A stretch of 64,000 bases of DNA from Piliocolobus tephrosceles (GCF_002776525.5 NC_045441.1:122942275-123006274); one strand, 5' to 3'; positions 1-12,109 are shown, numbered from the stretch's first letter. The notes: generated by a model from the letters alone, not told the origin. Program-made: numbers and translations.

Positions 1-1224
1 ACTCTGAAGGTCTGAGACTTTTCTGAGCCCTTAACTCCAAGTTGGTGGTGTAATCAGTTTTCTGAAATACCATATACTCTAATTGCTCTATATTAAGATC
101 TGTTGTTTAATATAATATTGGAAAGCATTGCAGCAAACACACCTAAAAGCAGTTATTGAAAGTAATGTAGTCCAGAATAAAGACAACTGTATGCTAAAAA
201 GAAGGAATAAATGGTACATTTGAATTGATCTTATGGCAGTGGTAGTACTGTTGGTCACTATCACTGTTATTTTTCTTACAGGAAATAAACTTGGCATGTT
301 TAACTTGTGGTTAGAACTCCAAGAAGACTAATATTATAGTACTATAGTAACATTTATTTAAAATCACACCAGAAATAGTCATATAAATTGATATACTGTG
401 AGTATCAAATGAAATAATTTGTGAATTGACTTTGAAATGAATGTACATTGAAGTGTATGTTGCTAAAATGGTGATGGTAATGTACCTTTCTGACCTTGGT
501 GTATTCATTTACGTTTGTCAAAAAATAAAGGTGATATGAACTGTTTTGCCCCTCAGAGGATCCACTTGAGCATATAACCTGACTTCCTAGCTGCTCTGTT
601 GCTGCCCGCTCCTCCATCCGCACGCCAACATAACTGTTCCTATTCTGAGACAGTGTTTTAAATCTGTATTATTCAGCAAGAAAGAAACAACAGTCAGGGA
701 GAATATTAATTATTTTCTTGCCTATCAGTCACCATTACATAATTGCAACATCTACATCCTGATTGAAGATTTGATCTTTCAGATTTAGAATGTCTCATTA
801 GCTTTTTGCTGCCCGTCTCATACTGAAAAAGGAGAATCTAAACAGTCACAAAGACTAGCAGAGCAGTAGGTTTTCTCTTCCTGTGGACATATACCTCAAT
901 CTTCGTGCTAGACCAGCCCTCTTTGCAGATCTAAGAGCTGCTGGTGTATTATGACTGGAGACACTGCAAAGCCTATATTGCCCCCAGATTTTTTTTTTCA
1001 CTAATCAATTATTGACCTATCATCTTTCCACCTGACCTTAGATTTCTCCCATCATAGTTAATACTTTGGCTTAGAAAATGAACCTGAGGATTTTTTTTCA
1101 AACATGATACAGTTTTGAAGGAAGACCTTAGATCTTAGAACTCTGCAGTGACCCTTCTTCACTAACACACTTTATCAGTAATCTAGGAGAGTAAGAGCTA
1201 GGCAGGTTTCAACAGGGGGAAAGT
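1..1224. other. Unassigned AT-rich DNA
   Basis: I see no gene, exon or clear repeat here. The short open frames on the minus strand have no domain or biased composition. Very degraded repeats may be present below my detection. Confidence 0.5.
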
Positions 1225-1830
1225 GAAGCCTATCAATCAATGAGCCCCAGGGATGAGAGGAACCACATGAAGGCCCAGATTGGCTAGGCATTCCAGAGTT
1301 GCATGGGGTCCCCCAAATCACTCCCGTGTTTGGAGATTCACTAGAAGGACTTATGGAGCCTTAGCGTATAATTGTATTTATGGCTGTGATTTATTACACT
1401 GAGGTAGTAAGGTTACTCAACTGGATAATAAGGGGGAAAAGCACAGGTGTTGAGGTCTAGAGGAATCCATGTACAGGCTTCCTATGCTGTCACCCTTCCA
1501 TGAGACGGTCATATAGAGCACACTGTTCCCCAGGAGACAAAAATGCAACATTTGTGAGAGATTCAGTGCCTAAGATCAGGGACTTGTCACCTGGTCACGT
1601 CGGCACCTCTCTCACTGACATAAACCAAAATTTCAGACTTCCAGAAGGAAATCAGGTATTTGGCATAAACTGTGTTGTTTGCACAGTCTAGACAGGAAAC
1701 TACCCTTATCAGTCAGGGAAAGGGAAGCTCACTTCCAAAACCCAAATTCCCAAATGCCACTCCGAGGCCAACCTTGCAAACAGGCCCTTTTTAAGATAGC
1801 AGTCTCAGCCCGCACAAAGATAAATACATG
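1225..1830. repeat. Old ERVL/MaLR-class LTR relic (tentative)
   Basis: The tract resembles a mammalian ERVL-type LTR consensus as I recall it: a CACTAGAAGGACT block, a GATTTATTACA block near 1390, CTGGTCACGTCGGCACC near 1590, and an AGACTTCCAGAAGGAAA block followed by CATAAACTGTGTTGTTTG near 1636-1681. No viral coding sequence is seen. Class and orientation are uncertain and the edges are approximate. The 63-codon frame inside it is chance. Confidence 0.45.
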
Positions 1831-1954
1831 GCTTCAATGATTTTAGTGGATAGGCAACATGTAAAAATAGGCTCAGGAGCCTGGGCAGTTGGTGCCTGTT
1901 TTCATACATGAGAAATAAATACTTTTATGCTTTCATTAGTACATATAACTCACT

Positions 1955-2036
1955 ATTAGTAATCCAAGGAAACTTCATTACTTGGAAATTAAATTCAGGA
2001 GATTCTGGTGCCCTGCTCTTTTGTTTGAGAATCACT
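1955..2036 (-). repeat. MER5A-like fragment
   Basis: The end of the tract (GATTCTGGTGCCC, then TTTGAGAATCACTG) matches the reverse complement of the terminal part of MER5A, a non-autonomous hAT-Charlie transposon. It is short and diverged. Confidence 0.4.
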
Positions 2037-2222
2037 GTTCTCTGTGATAGACTTTTCACTGGAGCCTGAAGGGGTGATGGAAAGGAGAGATAGTCCCCCA
2101 TATGGCCTACTTTACAATTTTACCCATGTCTCTGGGTCCTGATGGATAGTGGCCCATATTTAAAAGCTTTCCTCATAATCAGTCTGAAGAACTCTGAAAA
2201 TGTAACTTAATTGTTTGGAGTC

Positions 2223-2514
2223 TTTTTTTTGGAGATAGAGTCTCACTCTGTCTCCCAGTCTGGATTGTAGCGGCATGATCTTGGCTCACTGCAACCTCTA
2301 CCTCCTGGGTTCAAGCGATTCTCATACCTCAGCCACCTGAGTAGCTGGGACTACAGGGGCGCCGTACCACACCCAGATAATTTTTTGTATTTTTAATAGA
2401 GATGGGGTTTCGCCATGTTGACCAGGCTGATCTTGAACTCCTGACCTCAGGTGATCCACCCACCTTGGCCTCCCAAAGTGCTGGGATTACAGGCATGAGC
2501 CACCAGGCCTGGCC
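2223..2514 (-). mobile_element. Alu, S-type, antisense
   Basis: A poly-T tail start is followed by a full dimeric Alu in reverse, including GCTCACTGCAACCTC, AGTAGCTGGGACTACAG and CCCAAAGTGCTGGGATTACA. It ends at GGCC. Imperfect flanking copies (TGTTTGGAGTC before, TGTTTTGAGCT after) look like target-site duplications. Alus are non-coding SINEs moved by L1 proteins. Confidence 0.92.
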
Positions 2515-3131
2515 TGTTTTGAGCTTGTTCAGTCTATGTCATAAGTAAACCTAATCTTATTAAACTTCAAAGGGATAATATTGTGTCTAAAATTTCAATT
2601 CAAGCACTGAGCATAATATGAATTAGTATCTTAACATCGAACCAATGGTCAATTATTTTTCTAAGCTAAATTGCTTTTACTTTTACAGTACCTTGAGGTT
2701 CAGTAGAAGACGAACCCTAACACTTGTTTAAGACATTCTGCTCTCCCTTGTTGGGCTTCCTAAAGGTGGTTGGTGTTTTTTTTTTTTTTTTTTACCAGTG
2801 GATTTTGGTGCCATGAACTCTAAGCAGATAAGCCACTGAGACCAAAATGAGATTGCTGGAAATGTAGCTAAAACACTTTTCAAGGAATCCATTGAACTCC
2901 ATTTCCTTAAGAGGTCCTATGCTCTTTTGGTTTTATATGGTATTCCCTAATTGGAGGTTCAGAGCACCATTGGTAGCTCACTGGTTTCTTCTGTAATGAA
3001 TGTATATGTAAAGCAGAATGCCTGTAGTGCTTCATGCTGTGAGGAATCCAGCTTTAAAACTATGGTCAAGGTAGCGTGCTGCTGGAGAACGTAACTGTTG
3101 TGTGAGGGGATTATGGACTTGTTTTTAACCC
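2515..3131. other. Unassigned DNA with a T18 run
   Basis: Apart from a homopolymer T run at 2776-2793 I recognise nothing. The T run is not followed by Alu sequence. Confidence 0.5.
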
Positions 3132-3440
3132 TTTTTTTTTTTTTTTTTTTTTTTTTTGAAATAGGGCCTCATTCTATCTCCCAGGCTGGAGCACAGTGGT
3201 ACAATCATGGCTCACTGCAGCCCAAATCTCCTGGGTTTAAGTGACCCTCTCACCTTAGCCTCTCAAGTAGCTGGGACCACAGGCTCACAGTACCATGCCC
3301 AGATAATATTGTTTACTTTCTGTAGATACGGGGTCTCCCTATGTTGCCCAAGCTGGTCTCAAACTCTTGGGCTCAAGCTGTCTTCCTACCTCGGCCTCCC
3401 AAAGTGTTGGGCTTACAGGTATGAGCCACTGTGCCCCGCC
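3132..3440 (-). mobile_element. Alu, J-type, antisense
   Basis: A long poly-T (3132-3157) leads into an antisense Alu with the older J-type reading GGTCTCCCTATGTTGCCCA. High divergence fits an early primate insertion. The 119-codon plus-strand frame over it is antisense Alu sequence running into flank, not a gene. Confidence 0.9.
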
Positions 3441-4420
3441 TTGAACTTTTTTGATGGGAAAACTTACAAAGACCCATTTTTGGAAAGCATGAAGTTTCCT
3501 GAAATACAAGAATCACACCACTTGGACAGACGTTGTTTGTATTTCACGCCCACACACGTGTGTTAGTGTGGAGGAGAACCATTTTGGAAGAAAGTACTTT
3601 TTCCCCTGAACTGGTTTCCTGAATCCTTTGAGTTTCATGTTTTATGGAAGACCATCAAAATATTTGGAAGGCCAGCTTATTTCATGGTCACAAAGGCAGC
3701 TTTAATTGCTTGCATAAAGTTGGAGCCTGTCTTTCTCCTTTTCCAACAAAGTGACATTTATTAGCATTTCTCTGGTAGTTATTTGTAATTGCACTAGTGT
3801 TCACCATTCCCAAATGTTACAATTAAATCATTTGGGAGTCTAGTCACATTTCTAAGCAGATGTACCAAATTACAGCTCAAGACTTCTGCTTGAAATCTAG
3901 AGATCCAATTAGTAAAATTTTGGGGTTGGGAAGGGTTAGCCAGGGAAAGACCTGAGAAAACACATAGCCCAAAATAGTTTGAAATTTCCTTGCTGCTTTG
4001 CCTCCACCCAAAGTTGATTTGTCAGCATGTAAGGGGGTGTTACATCTTCTCAGAAACTGCTTGGCTTTCTTTTCATTCAAGTTTAATTGGTTTTCATGGA
4101 CTGAATTGAAGCAGGAAGGCAGAAGTTAGGTAGATGATGTAAGTGAGCAAATCTCCATATATAGCAGCATCTTGATTTAGGTGTTTGTTTTTTGTTGTTC
4201 TTTTATTTCTGTCAAAACCACAGCTTCCTATGTAGCTCTTTTTGTCACATGGGTTCTTACGTTGTCTTAGAACTATGAAACAGTTACATCTACTTTTCCT
4301 TTTTAACTTGATTCAAGAGCCCTTGAAACTATCCTTTTACATACTATTTTTCTTCACTTGGAACAGCTACTCTATTATATTCTCTGAATTTTCTAATTTA
4401 TTTTCTTCAAGACCAGCATT
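3441..4420. other. Unassigned DNA
   Basis: No gene or repeat recognised. A CACACACGTGTGTTAGTGTG palindrome-like patch lies near 3551. Confidence 0.5.
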
Positions 4421-4728
4421 AGCCAGGTACTGTGGCCCCTACTTTTACTTTCAGAACTTTGGGCAGCCAAGGAGGGAGAATCGCTTGAGGCCAGGCCAGG
4501 AGTTTGAGACCAGCCTGCGCAACATTGTGAGACTATCTCTCTACCAAAAAAATAAATAAATAAATTATCTGGGCATCGTGGTATGCCTATAGTCCTAGCT
4601 ACTTGGGAGACAAAGGCAGGAGGATCTCAGGAGCCGAGGAATTTGCAGGTACAGTGAGCTATGATCATGCCACTGCACTCCAGCCTGGGCAACAGAGTGA
4701 GACCCTTTCTCTTAAACAAACAAACAAA
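4421..4728 (+). mobile_element. Alu, J-type, sense
   Basis: Starts at AGCCAGGTACTGTGGC, has an AT-rich middle linker (AAATAAATAAATAAA) and ends in a (CAAA)n tail. AAGACCAGCATT before (4409-4420) and AAGACCATTATC after (4729-4740) look like a decayed target-site duplication. Confidence 0.9.
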
Positions 4729-4864
4729 AAGACCATTATCTAAAATTTCTTCCTCTAGTAAGTCTTCCTTTTCTGGGGGACTCATTTATGTTTCCTCAGC
4801 ACTTAAGAATTTAATTTTACTTGCTTTAAAAGGGAAGCTCTGTGATCAGGAGGATAAAGCATGG

Positions 4865-5010
4865 GTGGCAGAGTCCTAACGTTTTTGGACTCGCAACTGC
4901 CTTTGCTGCTTTCTGTCTCTGTGAATTTGGTCAGATCAGTTAATTTCCCAGTGCACAATATTCTCATCGTAAAATGGGACTAATGGTACCCACCTTTCTG
5001 GGATGATGTT
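4865..5010 (+). repeat. MIR SINE fragment
   Basis: Contains the MIR core order: a TTTGGTCAGATCAGTTAATTT block, then ATTCTCATCGTAAAATGGGA, then TGGTACCCACCTTTCTGGGA. MIRs are tRNA-derived SINEs from early mammals. Confidence 0.65.
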
Positions 5011-5026
5011 TTCTCATTTGCTCATT

Positions 5027-5250
5027 TGTTCTTTCATTCATTCAGGATGTGTATTGAGCATTTACCCTGTGTGAAGCCCTGTGCCATCACTAGAATGTCA
5101 GGAAGGACATAGTCTATGCTGTCATAAAACCCACCATCTGTTAGGGAAAATGAACATTAAAAATGTGATTATAAGTGTGATCACTGTTTAAAAACAAAAC
5201 AACAACAAAAAAGAGTGAGTACAGGATGCCATGGGAGCATTAAATAGAAG
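5027..5250 (-). repeat. L2 3' end, antisense
   Basis: TTCATTCATTCAGGATGTG and TATTGAGCATTTACCCTGTG match the reversed L2 3' end, with a decayed GAACATTAAAAATGTGATTATAAGTG block following. Ancient LINE relic without coding capacity. Confidence 0.6.
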
Positions 5251-5259
5251 AAAGAAGGG

Positions 5260-5885
5260 GAAACCATCAGTCTTTCTTTTTTGGTGGGGTATGGAGAGAA
5301 GGCACAAGCAACTTTCCTCAGCATGTAAATGTTAACTTAATGGATGTCTTCATGAAAGATAAGGAAAAATAGGCCTTGTTTTGCTGCCCTTAGCAAAACT
5401 TGCAGGTGTTTCACCAGTCTCAGTTTCCCAGTTCTTCTCAACCTTTGACTGCTCCCCTGACTGTGTCAGACATCATCCCACAAAGATGCCCAACCTGCAA
5501 CACCATGTTTTGCTAATGCCATCCTGCTTAGGCAAAGCTGGTTCATCTGTCTTCCTTTCTCTGTTATTTGATCATTTCTGCTTCTGCAACATCATTCTTT
5601 TTATCCTTATCCTGAGGAATATTCTTGATATTTTTCTTCACCATATTGACCAACTCTTTTAAAGATCAAAGAACTCAATCTTTTAAAAATGTGCTTTATA
5701 TATAAATTATGTTCTGTGCCTTTTCAGCTTAAATGTATAAATATAGAAAACTTGATCCATTAGGAATGGGAATGGGAAGAAGGTGAGGTAACTGTTCTTT
5801 CCAAAGACCAACTTTGTAGTCCTCATTGTAACTGTTTGTTTTCTGAATCTGCTACCTTATTGTGGTCTCAGTGAGACAGGATTAG
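5260..5885. other. Unassigned DNA
   Basis: Nothing recognised. A 93-codon plus-strand frame (5381-5662) has no domain and an ordinary composition for non-coding DNA. Confidence 0.5.
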
Positions 5886-5887
5886 AA

Positions 5888-5965
5888 TTTATTCACCTTT
5901 GTATTACTAGCATGGACACCCAAGAATGATAGACACTTGATAAACTGTTACTTAAGTAAAGGAAT
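5888..5965 (+). repeat. L2 3' end fragment
   Basis: CACCTTTGTATTACTAGCATG followed by a TTGATAAACTGTTACTTAAG block resembles the last 70 bases of L2 (consensus ...CTCAATAAATATTTGTTGAATG). Short and diverged. Confidence 0.4.
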
Positions 5966-6129
5966 ATATTAACAAACATTTAGGGTTGAGCTTAGATTAT
6001 ATCTAAACAACAACCCTAAACTCTAGAAATCAGCTGTGTAAATATCTAATAGGTAATTAGAAATAATTATTACTACAGAGATATACTGAAGATGTTAAAT
6101 CACCCTACCAGGGGAGGTACAGAAAAGCT

Positions 6130-7135
6130 CGATGAATGTTATACTATTGATGTTAAAGGATGGCAAGAATTTCTCCAGGTGAACAAGGAAGGAAGCACAT
6201 TCTTGCCTGAGGAGTCAATGTGTAGAAAGCATAGAATTGGAATCTCACATTTTTGCACAGCTACAAGTTTCTCACTGTACCTAGCATGCTGAGTGTATTT
6301 AGTGGCGTGAACTTGAGGCTGGAAGGGTGGAGCAAGGCTGGAACCTCACTGATGTATAGAGGCCTGATTTATAGAGGACTCAGAACTTTAGACTTTATGG
6401 GTTGGGGAATGTTGAAGGAGTGTAAGTCAAAATGATTTGATCAGATTTGAACTTGAAGAAGGTGGAAAAAAGGGAAGAGAAGGTGATTATAACTCTTCTA
6501 ATGTGCCAGGCAAAAATTCACATTATTTATATATATTAACTCATTTAATCTTCACATCTTCGATGCCCAGAATAATGTGTCAGTCATGTAGAGGATGTTT
6601 TGAATGGGGGCAAAACTAAAGGCAATGGGAGTAGTTTATTATAATACCCTGGTTGAGAATGATGGGTCCTTGAAATCAGATTGTTTCAGTAAGACTGAGA
6701 TAAGGGGTTTTGTCACAAGAATTGACAGGTCTTAGCCTGTTGGAGGTACAGGGGAGGGAGAAGGCCATGGTGACCCCCCCTGGTTCTGCCCTGGGCAGCT
6801 TGCGATGGCAGTGCTTTTCTCTGAGCTAGAGACTGAAAGCAGAAGCAGGTTTCTGGAGAAGGATGTTAAATTTAGGTTCGAATTTGTGGCATTTGAGGTC
6901 CCAAACAAATACTGAGAAGGAATATATTCGTTCGTTAGGAATGCCTCTCAAGAGCTCAAAGGGTTATCAGCAAAAGGTTTATGAAAGGGAGTTATTGGTA
7001 CTTGGGTGCTCGCTGGGACCATGTCAGTAGTTGAAATGAACTATGTAGTTTGTTAAATAAGAAGAGAACTAGGTGACACCGTAGGGAACATAACCATTTC
7101 GGGAATGGTCAGAGGATGGGGACTAATGTGAAGAT
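6130..7135 (-). repeat. Long antisense L2 LINE, interrupted
   Basis: Blocks follow the reversed L2 3' region in the right order: GAACTTGAGGCTGGAAGGGT, CAAAATGATTTGATCAGATTTG, GAAGCAGGTTTCTGGAGAAGG, AATTTGTGGCATTTGAGG, then GTAGGGAACATAACCATTTC. A MIR fragment sits inside at 6503-6592. The open frames over this stretch are on the strand opposite L2 and are meaningless. Confidence 0.6.
6503..6592 (-). repeat. MIR fragment inside L2
   Basis: TGTGCCAGGCAAAAATTCAC then TTAACTCATTTAATCTTCACA is the reversed MIR 3' part. It breaks the surrounding L2 homology, so it is nested in it. Confidence 0.55.
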
Positions 7136-7777
7136 TCTACTACTATATACTGTTAACATTTTTGCTGTGATAAAATCATTAGCCATCATAAATGTACAGT
7201 ATGGATTGATTATATGAGATGCTTTGATGTACTATGAGCTATGCATATGTACTATTTTAAAGTCCAACTTGATTGTACTTTAAATTTAATGCTAACAAAT
7301 AGGACAGACATCACATATTTAGTTGATAATAATTTTCTTTCTTTCTTAGAATTTAGAAGGGCTAAGAAGTATTATTTCTAAGACGTAGTCAAAAGCTCTT
7401 CAAAGGGACTAAATTGATGTTTTCTTTTTCTCTGCATACTTGCCCTTGCTCTTAACGAGGAGGGATTGTTTGCATTTTCCCACAGATCTGTAAATACAGT
7501 ATTATAGTTGCTGGTCAGTGAATGCATATTGATGATGTTCTTTTCCCTACTTAAAACAAAAATCTTGCCGGAAACGTTGACCCTACATTTTTTCCAACAT
7601 CCCTTTCTCTATCAACTCTTAGCCTATTTAAAATATAATGAAAAGCTGAGAAACAGGCTAAAGATCAACAGAAAATAAGTGCTGACAAAGCCTTCATTTA
7701 CCAGTTTTATTTCCACAAGGCTTACTTGATGTTACATAAATTCTTCACACAATGAAACACTTAGTAAACCATTCATT
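7136..7777. other. Unassigned AT-rich DNA
   Basis: I recognise no gene or repeat in this AT-rich stretch. Confidence 0.5.
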
Positions 7778-7813
7778 TATATATATATATCTATGTATCT
7801 ATATATATATATA
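7778..7813. repeat. (TA)n microsatellite
   Basis: Alternating TA with single interruptions directly abuts the poly-T of the next Alu. TA-rich DNA is a common L1-endonuclease target. Confidence 0.85.
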
Positions 7814-8107
7814 TTTTTTTTTTTTTTTGAGACTGAGTCTCACTCTGTTGCCAGGCTGGAGTGTAGTGGTGCGATCTCAGCCCACTGCAACCTCTGCCTC
7901 CCAGGTTCAAGTGATTCTCCTGCCTCAGCCTCCCAAGTAGCTGGGACTACAGGTGCATGCCACCATGCCCAGCTAATTTTTGTATTTTTAGTAGAGATGG
8001 GGTTTCACCATGTCGGCCAGGATGGTCTTGATATCCTGACCTCGTGATCCACCCACCTTGGCCTCCCAAAGTGCTGGGATTACAGGCGTGAGCCACCGCG
8101 CCTAGCC
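7814..8107 (-). mobile_element. Alu, S/Y-type, antisense
   Basis: Full-length antisense Alu with GACCTCGTGATCCACCCACC and GTGAGCCACCGCGCCTAGCC at its 5' end. Little diverged. Two frames (7752-7940, 7793-8047) read through antisense Alu and are not genes. Confidence 0.93.
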
Positions 8108-8820
8108 TCGTTTATAATTTTTAAAGGGTCTATAGAATAAAAACAGTAACACCTAATTCCATTTGCAAATGCCTAGCATACTAGGCTCTGTGCATATAGG
8201 TACAGTACATGTCTCCTCTTATCCACAGAACTATGTGCTCAAACACCGTGAACTTCTTAAACCATTTCCAAGATATTCCTGTTTTTAATTTCTTTGTGTC
8301 TCTTGTCAAGGTGGAATCTTTGACTTAAATAACTTGCTTTTCCTTCTCTATTTTACCTCTTCATCCTCCATGACTTAGCTGATATTACCAGAGTCTGCAT
8401 AGTGGCTGTACTGTGAATAAGATCATTGGGAAAATAGTCTGATGCTAATGAAATATCTGAATGAAGAAAAAACATCATATTCTATCCCAGCATAACTCAT
8501 TTTAGTTCCATACCCTCCAGCTCTTTTCCTCATGCATGTGTATTCTTATAAAACCACTTGTACTGTTTTGTATTCTGCTTTTCTCTTACACAGCATATTT
8601 TTTCATATTTCTATATAATTTTCGTATCATTTACGTCATAAAAACAATGTTAACCCATTACAGAAAATAAATCAACCATAATTACTATCTTGATGACACT
8701 TCCTGCTTTTTTTCCCCTAAGTACTTGTGTTACAATATAAGGTAAGGGGTGGGGGGTGTTTAGCTGAGGAAGCCTAGACTGTCACTTTTAATTTTGATAA
8801 TGTTACTTTTTCACAAGTTA
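8108..8820. other. Mostly unassigned; possible old LINE piece
   Basis: The stretch near 8540-8660 (CTTGTACTGTTTTGTATTCTG, then TTTCATATTTCTATATAA) resembles the antisense 3' end of old L1 elements, but the match is weak. The rest is unrecognised. Confidence 0.3.
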
Positions 8821-8824
8821 TTTC

Positions 8825-8945
8825 AGATTCACTTAACCTCTCTGATCTTTCATTGTCTCACCTGTAGAAGAGTGTTGAGCTTGATCATCTGTAAGATTAT
8901 CTCGAAAGTCCTGTTAAGCTCTAACTAGTCTGTGACTCGATGACC
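8825..8945 (+). repeat. MIR/MIR3-like fragment
   Basis: CAGATTCACTTAACCTCTCTG, then CTCACCTGTAGAAGAG, then GTCCTGTTAAGCTCTAACTA follow MIR/MIR3 order, ending in the CTGTGACTCGATGA-type tail. Confidence 0.6.
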
Positions 8946-10204
8946 CTCTGAATGTTATAATCCTCTATAATGTTGGTGATTCTTCACCTTTTTTGTGTCA
9001 TACACCCCACTGAGAATACGGTGAAAGTTCTGAATCCTCCTCCATTTAAAATTGCCACTGTGCACAAACGTATATAATGTTTCATACAATACCATCTGGG
9101 GATCAAGAATCTTTTGCCCTAAGCATAGGAAAGAAAAATTTATGGAAATGACATAAAATTCAGAAAGTATTCCCTATCTAGGAGGTGGGAGAAATTATGT
9201 GGCTTATTTTACTCTAATATTATGCAACCAGGAAAGTAGAAAATTGGAAGATATTCTGAAAAGCATGTATAAAACGCATTGCAAGGTTACATAAAATGGT
9301 GACTAAAATGAGTTCAATATATCTGGATCTGATCTGATTATTTAGCTTAGGAGAATCACTGTTGTCAAAGATGGTGACTCTGGAAATGCTAAACTCAGGC
9401 TTCTAGAATGAGAAGGGGAAAATGGGCAAGGTCACGATGGTCTAGCTGCTTTTTAAAAATATGTATTAAAGACTTGAATATGTTTCCTAGCTTCACTGTA
9501 TATTATTAGAAAATCTATCTGTGAAATTGGTTGTTCGAGTTTCATTTTCTGTGTGTAAGTGGCTGTTCAGATGCTTACATGCTGTCTTAATGCCGAAGAT
9601 GCCACCCATTTTTCCAGGGCCCTCTTCTTACATGGGAAGATACTGGATCCTACTTCAAAATGCGATTATAGTGGGGAAATGATCTGATGTTGAATGTGAG
9701 CCATTGAACACAAATTGCATTTTATGGCTTTAAATGGCTCAGGATTGTTCTGCTGAGTTAAGGGAGGTGGGAGGAAGTAGTTTTAGGAAAAAATGTGAAG
9801 CATCTTATTTTTTAAAAAATGCAGATTGTGTTTGCTTTGCGATTTTGATGTTTAAAGGATTGTCGTGAATAAGGTCATGAGTATGCTTCAGCTTTGGAAG
9901 TGTCCAGGTTGAGATGAGAGAGAAAAATGTCAGACAGCCCTTTTCCTGAGGGATTTTGAAGTCAAAACTACTTGGTGGATTCTTCTGAGAGAGGCCTATG
10001 CCGTGGAATCCCAAATTGGATTAAATTACAGTGAAAAAAGGACAATAATCCCACAGTGGGATATCTTCCATTGTCTGTGCAAAACCCTTTTATATTAACA
10101 TTCTTGGAATACTGCAGAGCTGGATAAAGACAAGGTATTTGTATATCTGGTTTCAACTACATATGTGTTTGTTCGGTGACCTCACTGGTTTCTCCTCAGC
10201 CCTG
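8946..10204. other. Unassigned DNA
   Basis: The part near 8990-9060 (CACCTTTTTTGTGTCATACA) resembles a widespread old mammalian repeat that I cannot name. The remainder is unrecognised. Small minus-strand frames at 9805-10156 look like chance. Confidence 0.4.
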
Positions 10205-10440
10205 AGTGCTATTCGTATGAAAAATACTGTGTGAGTGCTTCTGTGTTTATAAACTCATTTAATCCCTTTAACACCCCATGAGGTAGTTACCTGTACTATT
10301 ATTATCCCTCATTTTTAAACAAATAAGGAGACAATCTTAAAATTTTTACACAATTTGCTTAAGTTGACACAACAAGTAAATGGGAAAACGGAGCTTTGAA
10401 CTCAGGACGTTGAGCTGCAGAACCTGCTTTCTTATACAGA
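10205..10440 (-). repeat. MIR SINE, antisense
   Basis: AAACTCATTTAATCCCTTTAA, CCCCATGAGGTAGTTACC, TTATTATCCCTCATTTT and CACAACAAGTAAATGGG in order give a nearly complete reversed MIR. Confidence 0.75.
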
Positions 10441-10612
10441 GGGGTTGAAGAAGGATCACATTAATGGTTGCTTTTATTTTTTGTTCAGTTGGGGGAATTT
10501 TGAATTGCTAGACTATTTAGAAAACATCTTCAATGGGATTATTAGTAACTGCGATCCAGGCAGAAAGTCATGAAGCTAATATGAAATAATGAAATCAATG
10601 CATAGTTTGTTT

Positions 10613-10910
10613 ATTTTTATTTTTGTTTTTGAGATGGAGTCTTGCTCTGTTGCCCAGGCTGGAGTGCAGTGGCATGTCTCAGCTCACTGCAACATCTGCC
10701 TCCCGGGTTCAAGCGATTCTCCTGCCTCAGCTTCCCGAGTAGCTAGATGAGAGGCACGCGCCACCATGCCTAGCTAATTTTTGTATTTTTAATAGAAACG
10801 GAGTTTCACCATGTTGGCCAGAGTGGTGTCGAATTCCTGACCACAAGTGATCCTCCCGCCTCTGCTTCCCAAAGTGCTGGGATTACAGGCATGAGCTACC
10901 ATGCCCAACC
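10613..10910 (-). mobile_element. Alu, S-type, antisense
   Basis: Full antisense Alu starting with TTATTTTTATTTTTG. Target-site duplication CATAGTTT(G/A)T is visible at 10601-10610 and 10911-10920. Confidence 0.93.
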
Positions 10911-10924
10911 CATAGTTTATTCCT

Positions 10925-11095
10925 TGAATTGAATGGTTACTTATTGAATATTTATGATATCCCAGGCCCTAGGGACAGAAAGATGATTAAAGGCTAGGTC
11001 TCAATCCCTGAGGAGCTCTCTGTCTGAGAGAAGCAGATATACAAATCAACAGGTACACAGAGTCACATATACAGATGCAGTGAGGGCACTGGGGA
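10925..11095 (-). repeat. L2 3' end, antisense
   Basis: TTACTTATTGAATATTTATG, CCCAGGCCCTAGGGACAGAA and CTCAATCCCTGAGGAGCTC match the reversed L2 3' end. Confidence 0.55.
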
Positions 11096-11608
11096 TGAAC
11101 ATGTGTTCTTTGTTTCACTCATACTTCAAGAATGCATATATACTTTTGATAAGTAAAATAGACACATGCTATATAGTTATACCCTGAAAGTGTGTATGTG
11201 TATATAATAGTTTCATTAATTTTTCTTGCCAACCAGATGATTCTTTATTAATCTTTGAAGTTTAATAACTTTACTAAGATAAAGCTCTTCCCCCTGCGCC
11301 CCAGAGATACAGCATGCCTTTTTAGTCTGTAGATTACAGAGGACAAAGATTGTGTTATTCATAAGGGGGAATCAAGAATTCAAGTGCTTTGGCAGTTTCA
11401 AGTGCTTAAGGAAAAAGTGCTGAAATGTTGAGGTGTTTCCTAGAGGGTAAGGAGGAATAAGGACAGGGACCACTATCATGTTGACAGAGTAGACAGTTTT
11501 AACTGTGATGAATTTTTTTTGGATTTAGGGATTGCTCCCCATGCCAGAAGGGCACACCTCCTATCCCAGCTAATTAAAAACAACAACCACAACAACAAAA
11601 ACAGAAGA
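11096..11608. other. Unassigned DNA
   Basis: Nothing recognised apart from an (ACA)n-like patch at 11579-11602. Confidence 0.5.
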
Positions 11609-11752
11609 TTTTTTTTTTTTTTTTTTTTTTTAGTTAGAGATGGAATCTCACTTTGTTGCCCAGGCTGGTCTTGAACTACTGGCTTCAAGCAGTCCTCCTG
11701 CCTTCATCTCCCAAAGTTTTGGGATTATGGGGATGAGCCACTGCACCTGTCC
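11609..11752 (-). mobile_element. Free left Alu monomer (FLAM), antisense
   Basis: A poly-T is followed by only one Alu arm: GTTGCCCAGGCTGGTCTTGA, CAAGCAGTCCTCCTGCC, then TGAGCCACTGCACCTGTCC. There is no second arm. This fits the fossil left monomer that predates dimeric Alu. CAGAA on both sides may be the target duplication. Confidence 0.8.
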
Positions 11753-11894
11753 AGAATCCTTTTTCTCATGGAATATTAAACTAAGATATTATTTCTCTGA
11801 GCAGTCATCATTTAAAACTGAAATGGATCTGGGAGAGGCTAGTGAATGATGATGAGATGATGATGGTTATATTATGATGTTTTAAAATGGTACA

Positions 11895-12105
11895 TAACTG
11901 CACTGTGTCTCAGGCACAGATCTACAGTGGCTTTCCATGTACAAATATTATCTCACTTAAATATGACTGTCCTATGAGCTTCCTCATTTTGCAGATGAAG
12001 AGATTTTGGCTTAACAGATTTACATAACTTTTTCATGGTTACATGACTAGTAAATGGCAGAGCCAGGATTCAAACCCTGGTAGTATGACTCTACCCCCAC
12101 TGCAT
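11895..12105 (-). repeat. MIR SINE, antisense
   Basis: ATTATCTCACTTAAATATGA, CATTTTGCAGATGAAGAGAT, CATGACTAGTAAATGGCAGA and GCCAGGATTCAAACCCTGG are in reversed MIR order. It is one of the better preserved MIRs here. Confidence 0.8.
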
Positions 12106-12109
12106 ATAA

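Noticed and set aside
3207..3566. 119-codon plus-strand frame as a gene
   Set aside because: It is antisense Alu plus flank; the typical Alu-derived peptide words appear in it and in many other frames here.
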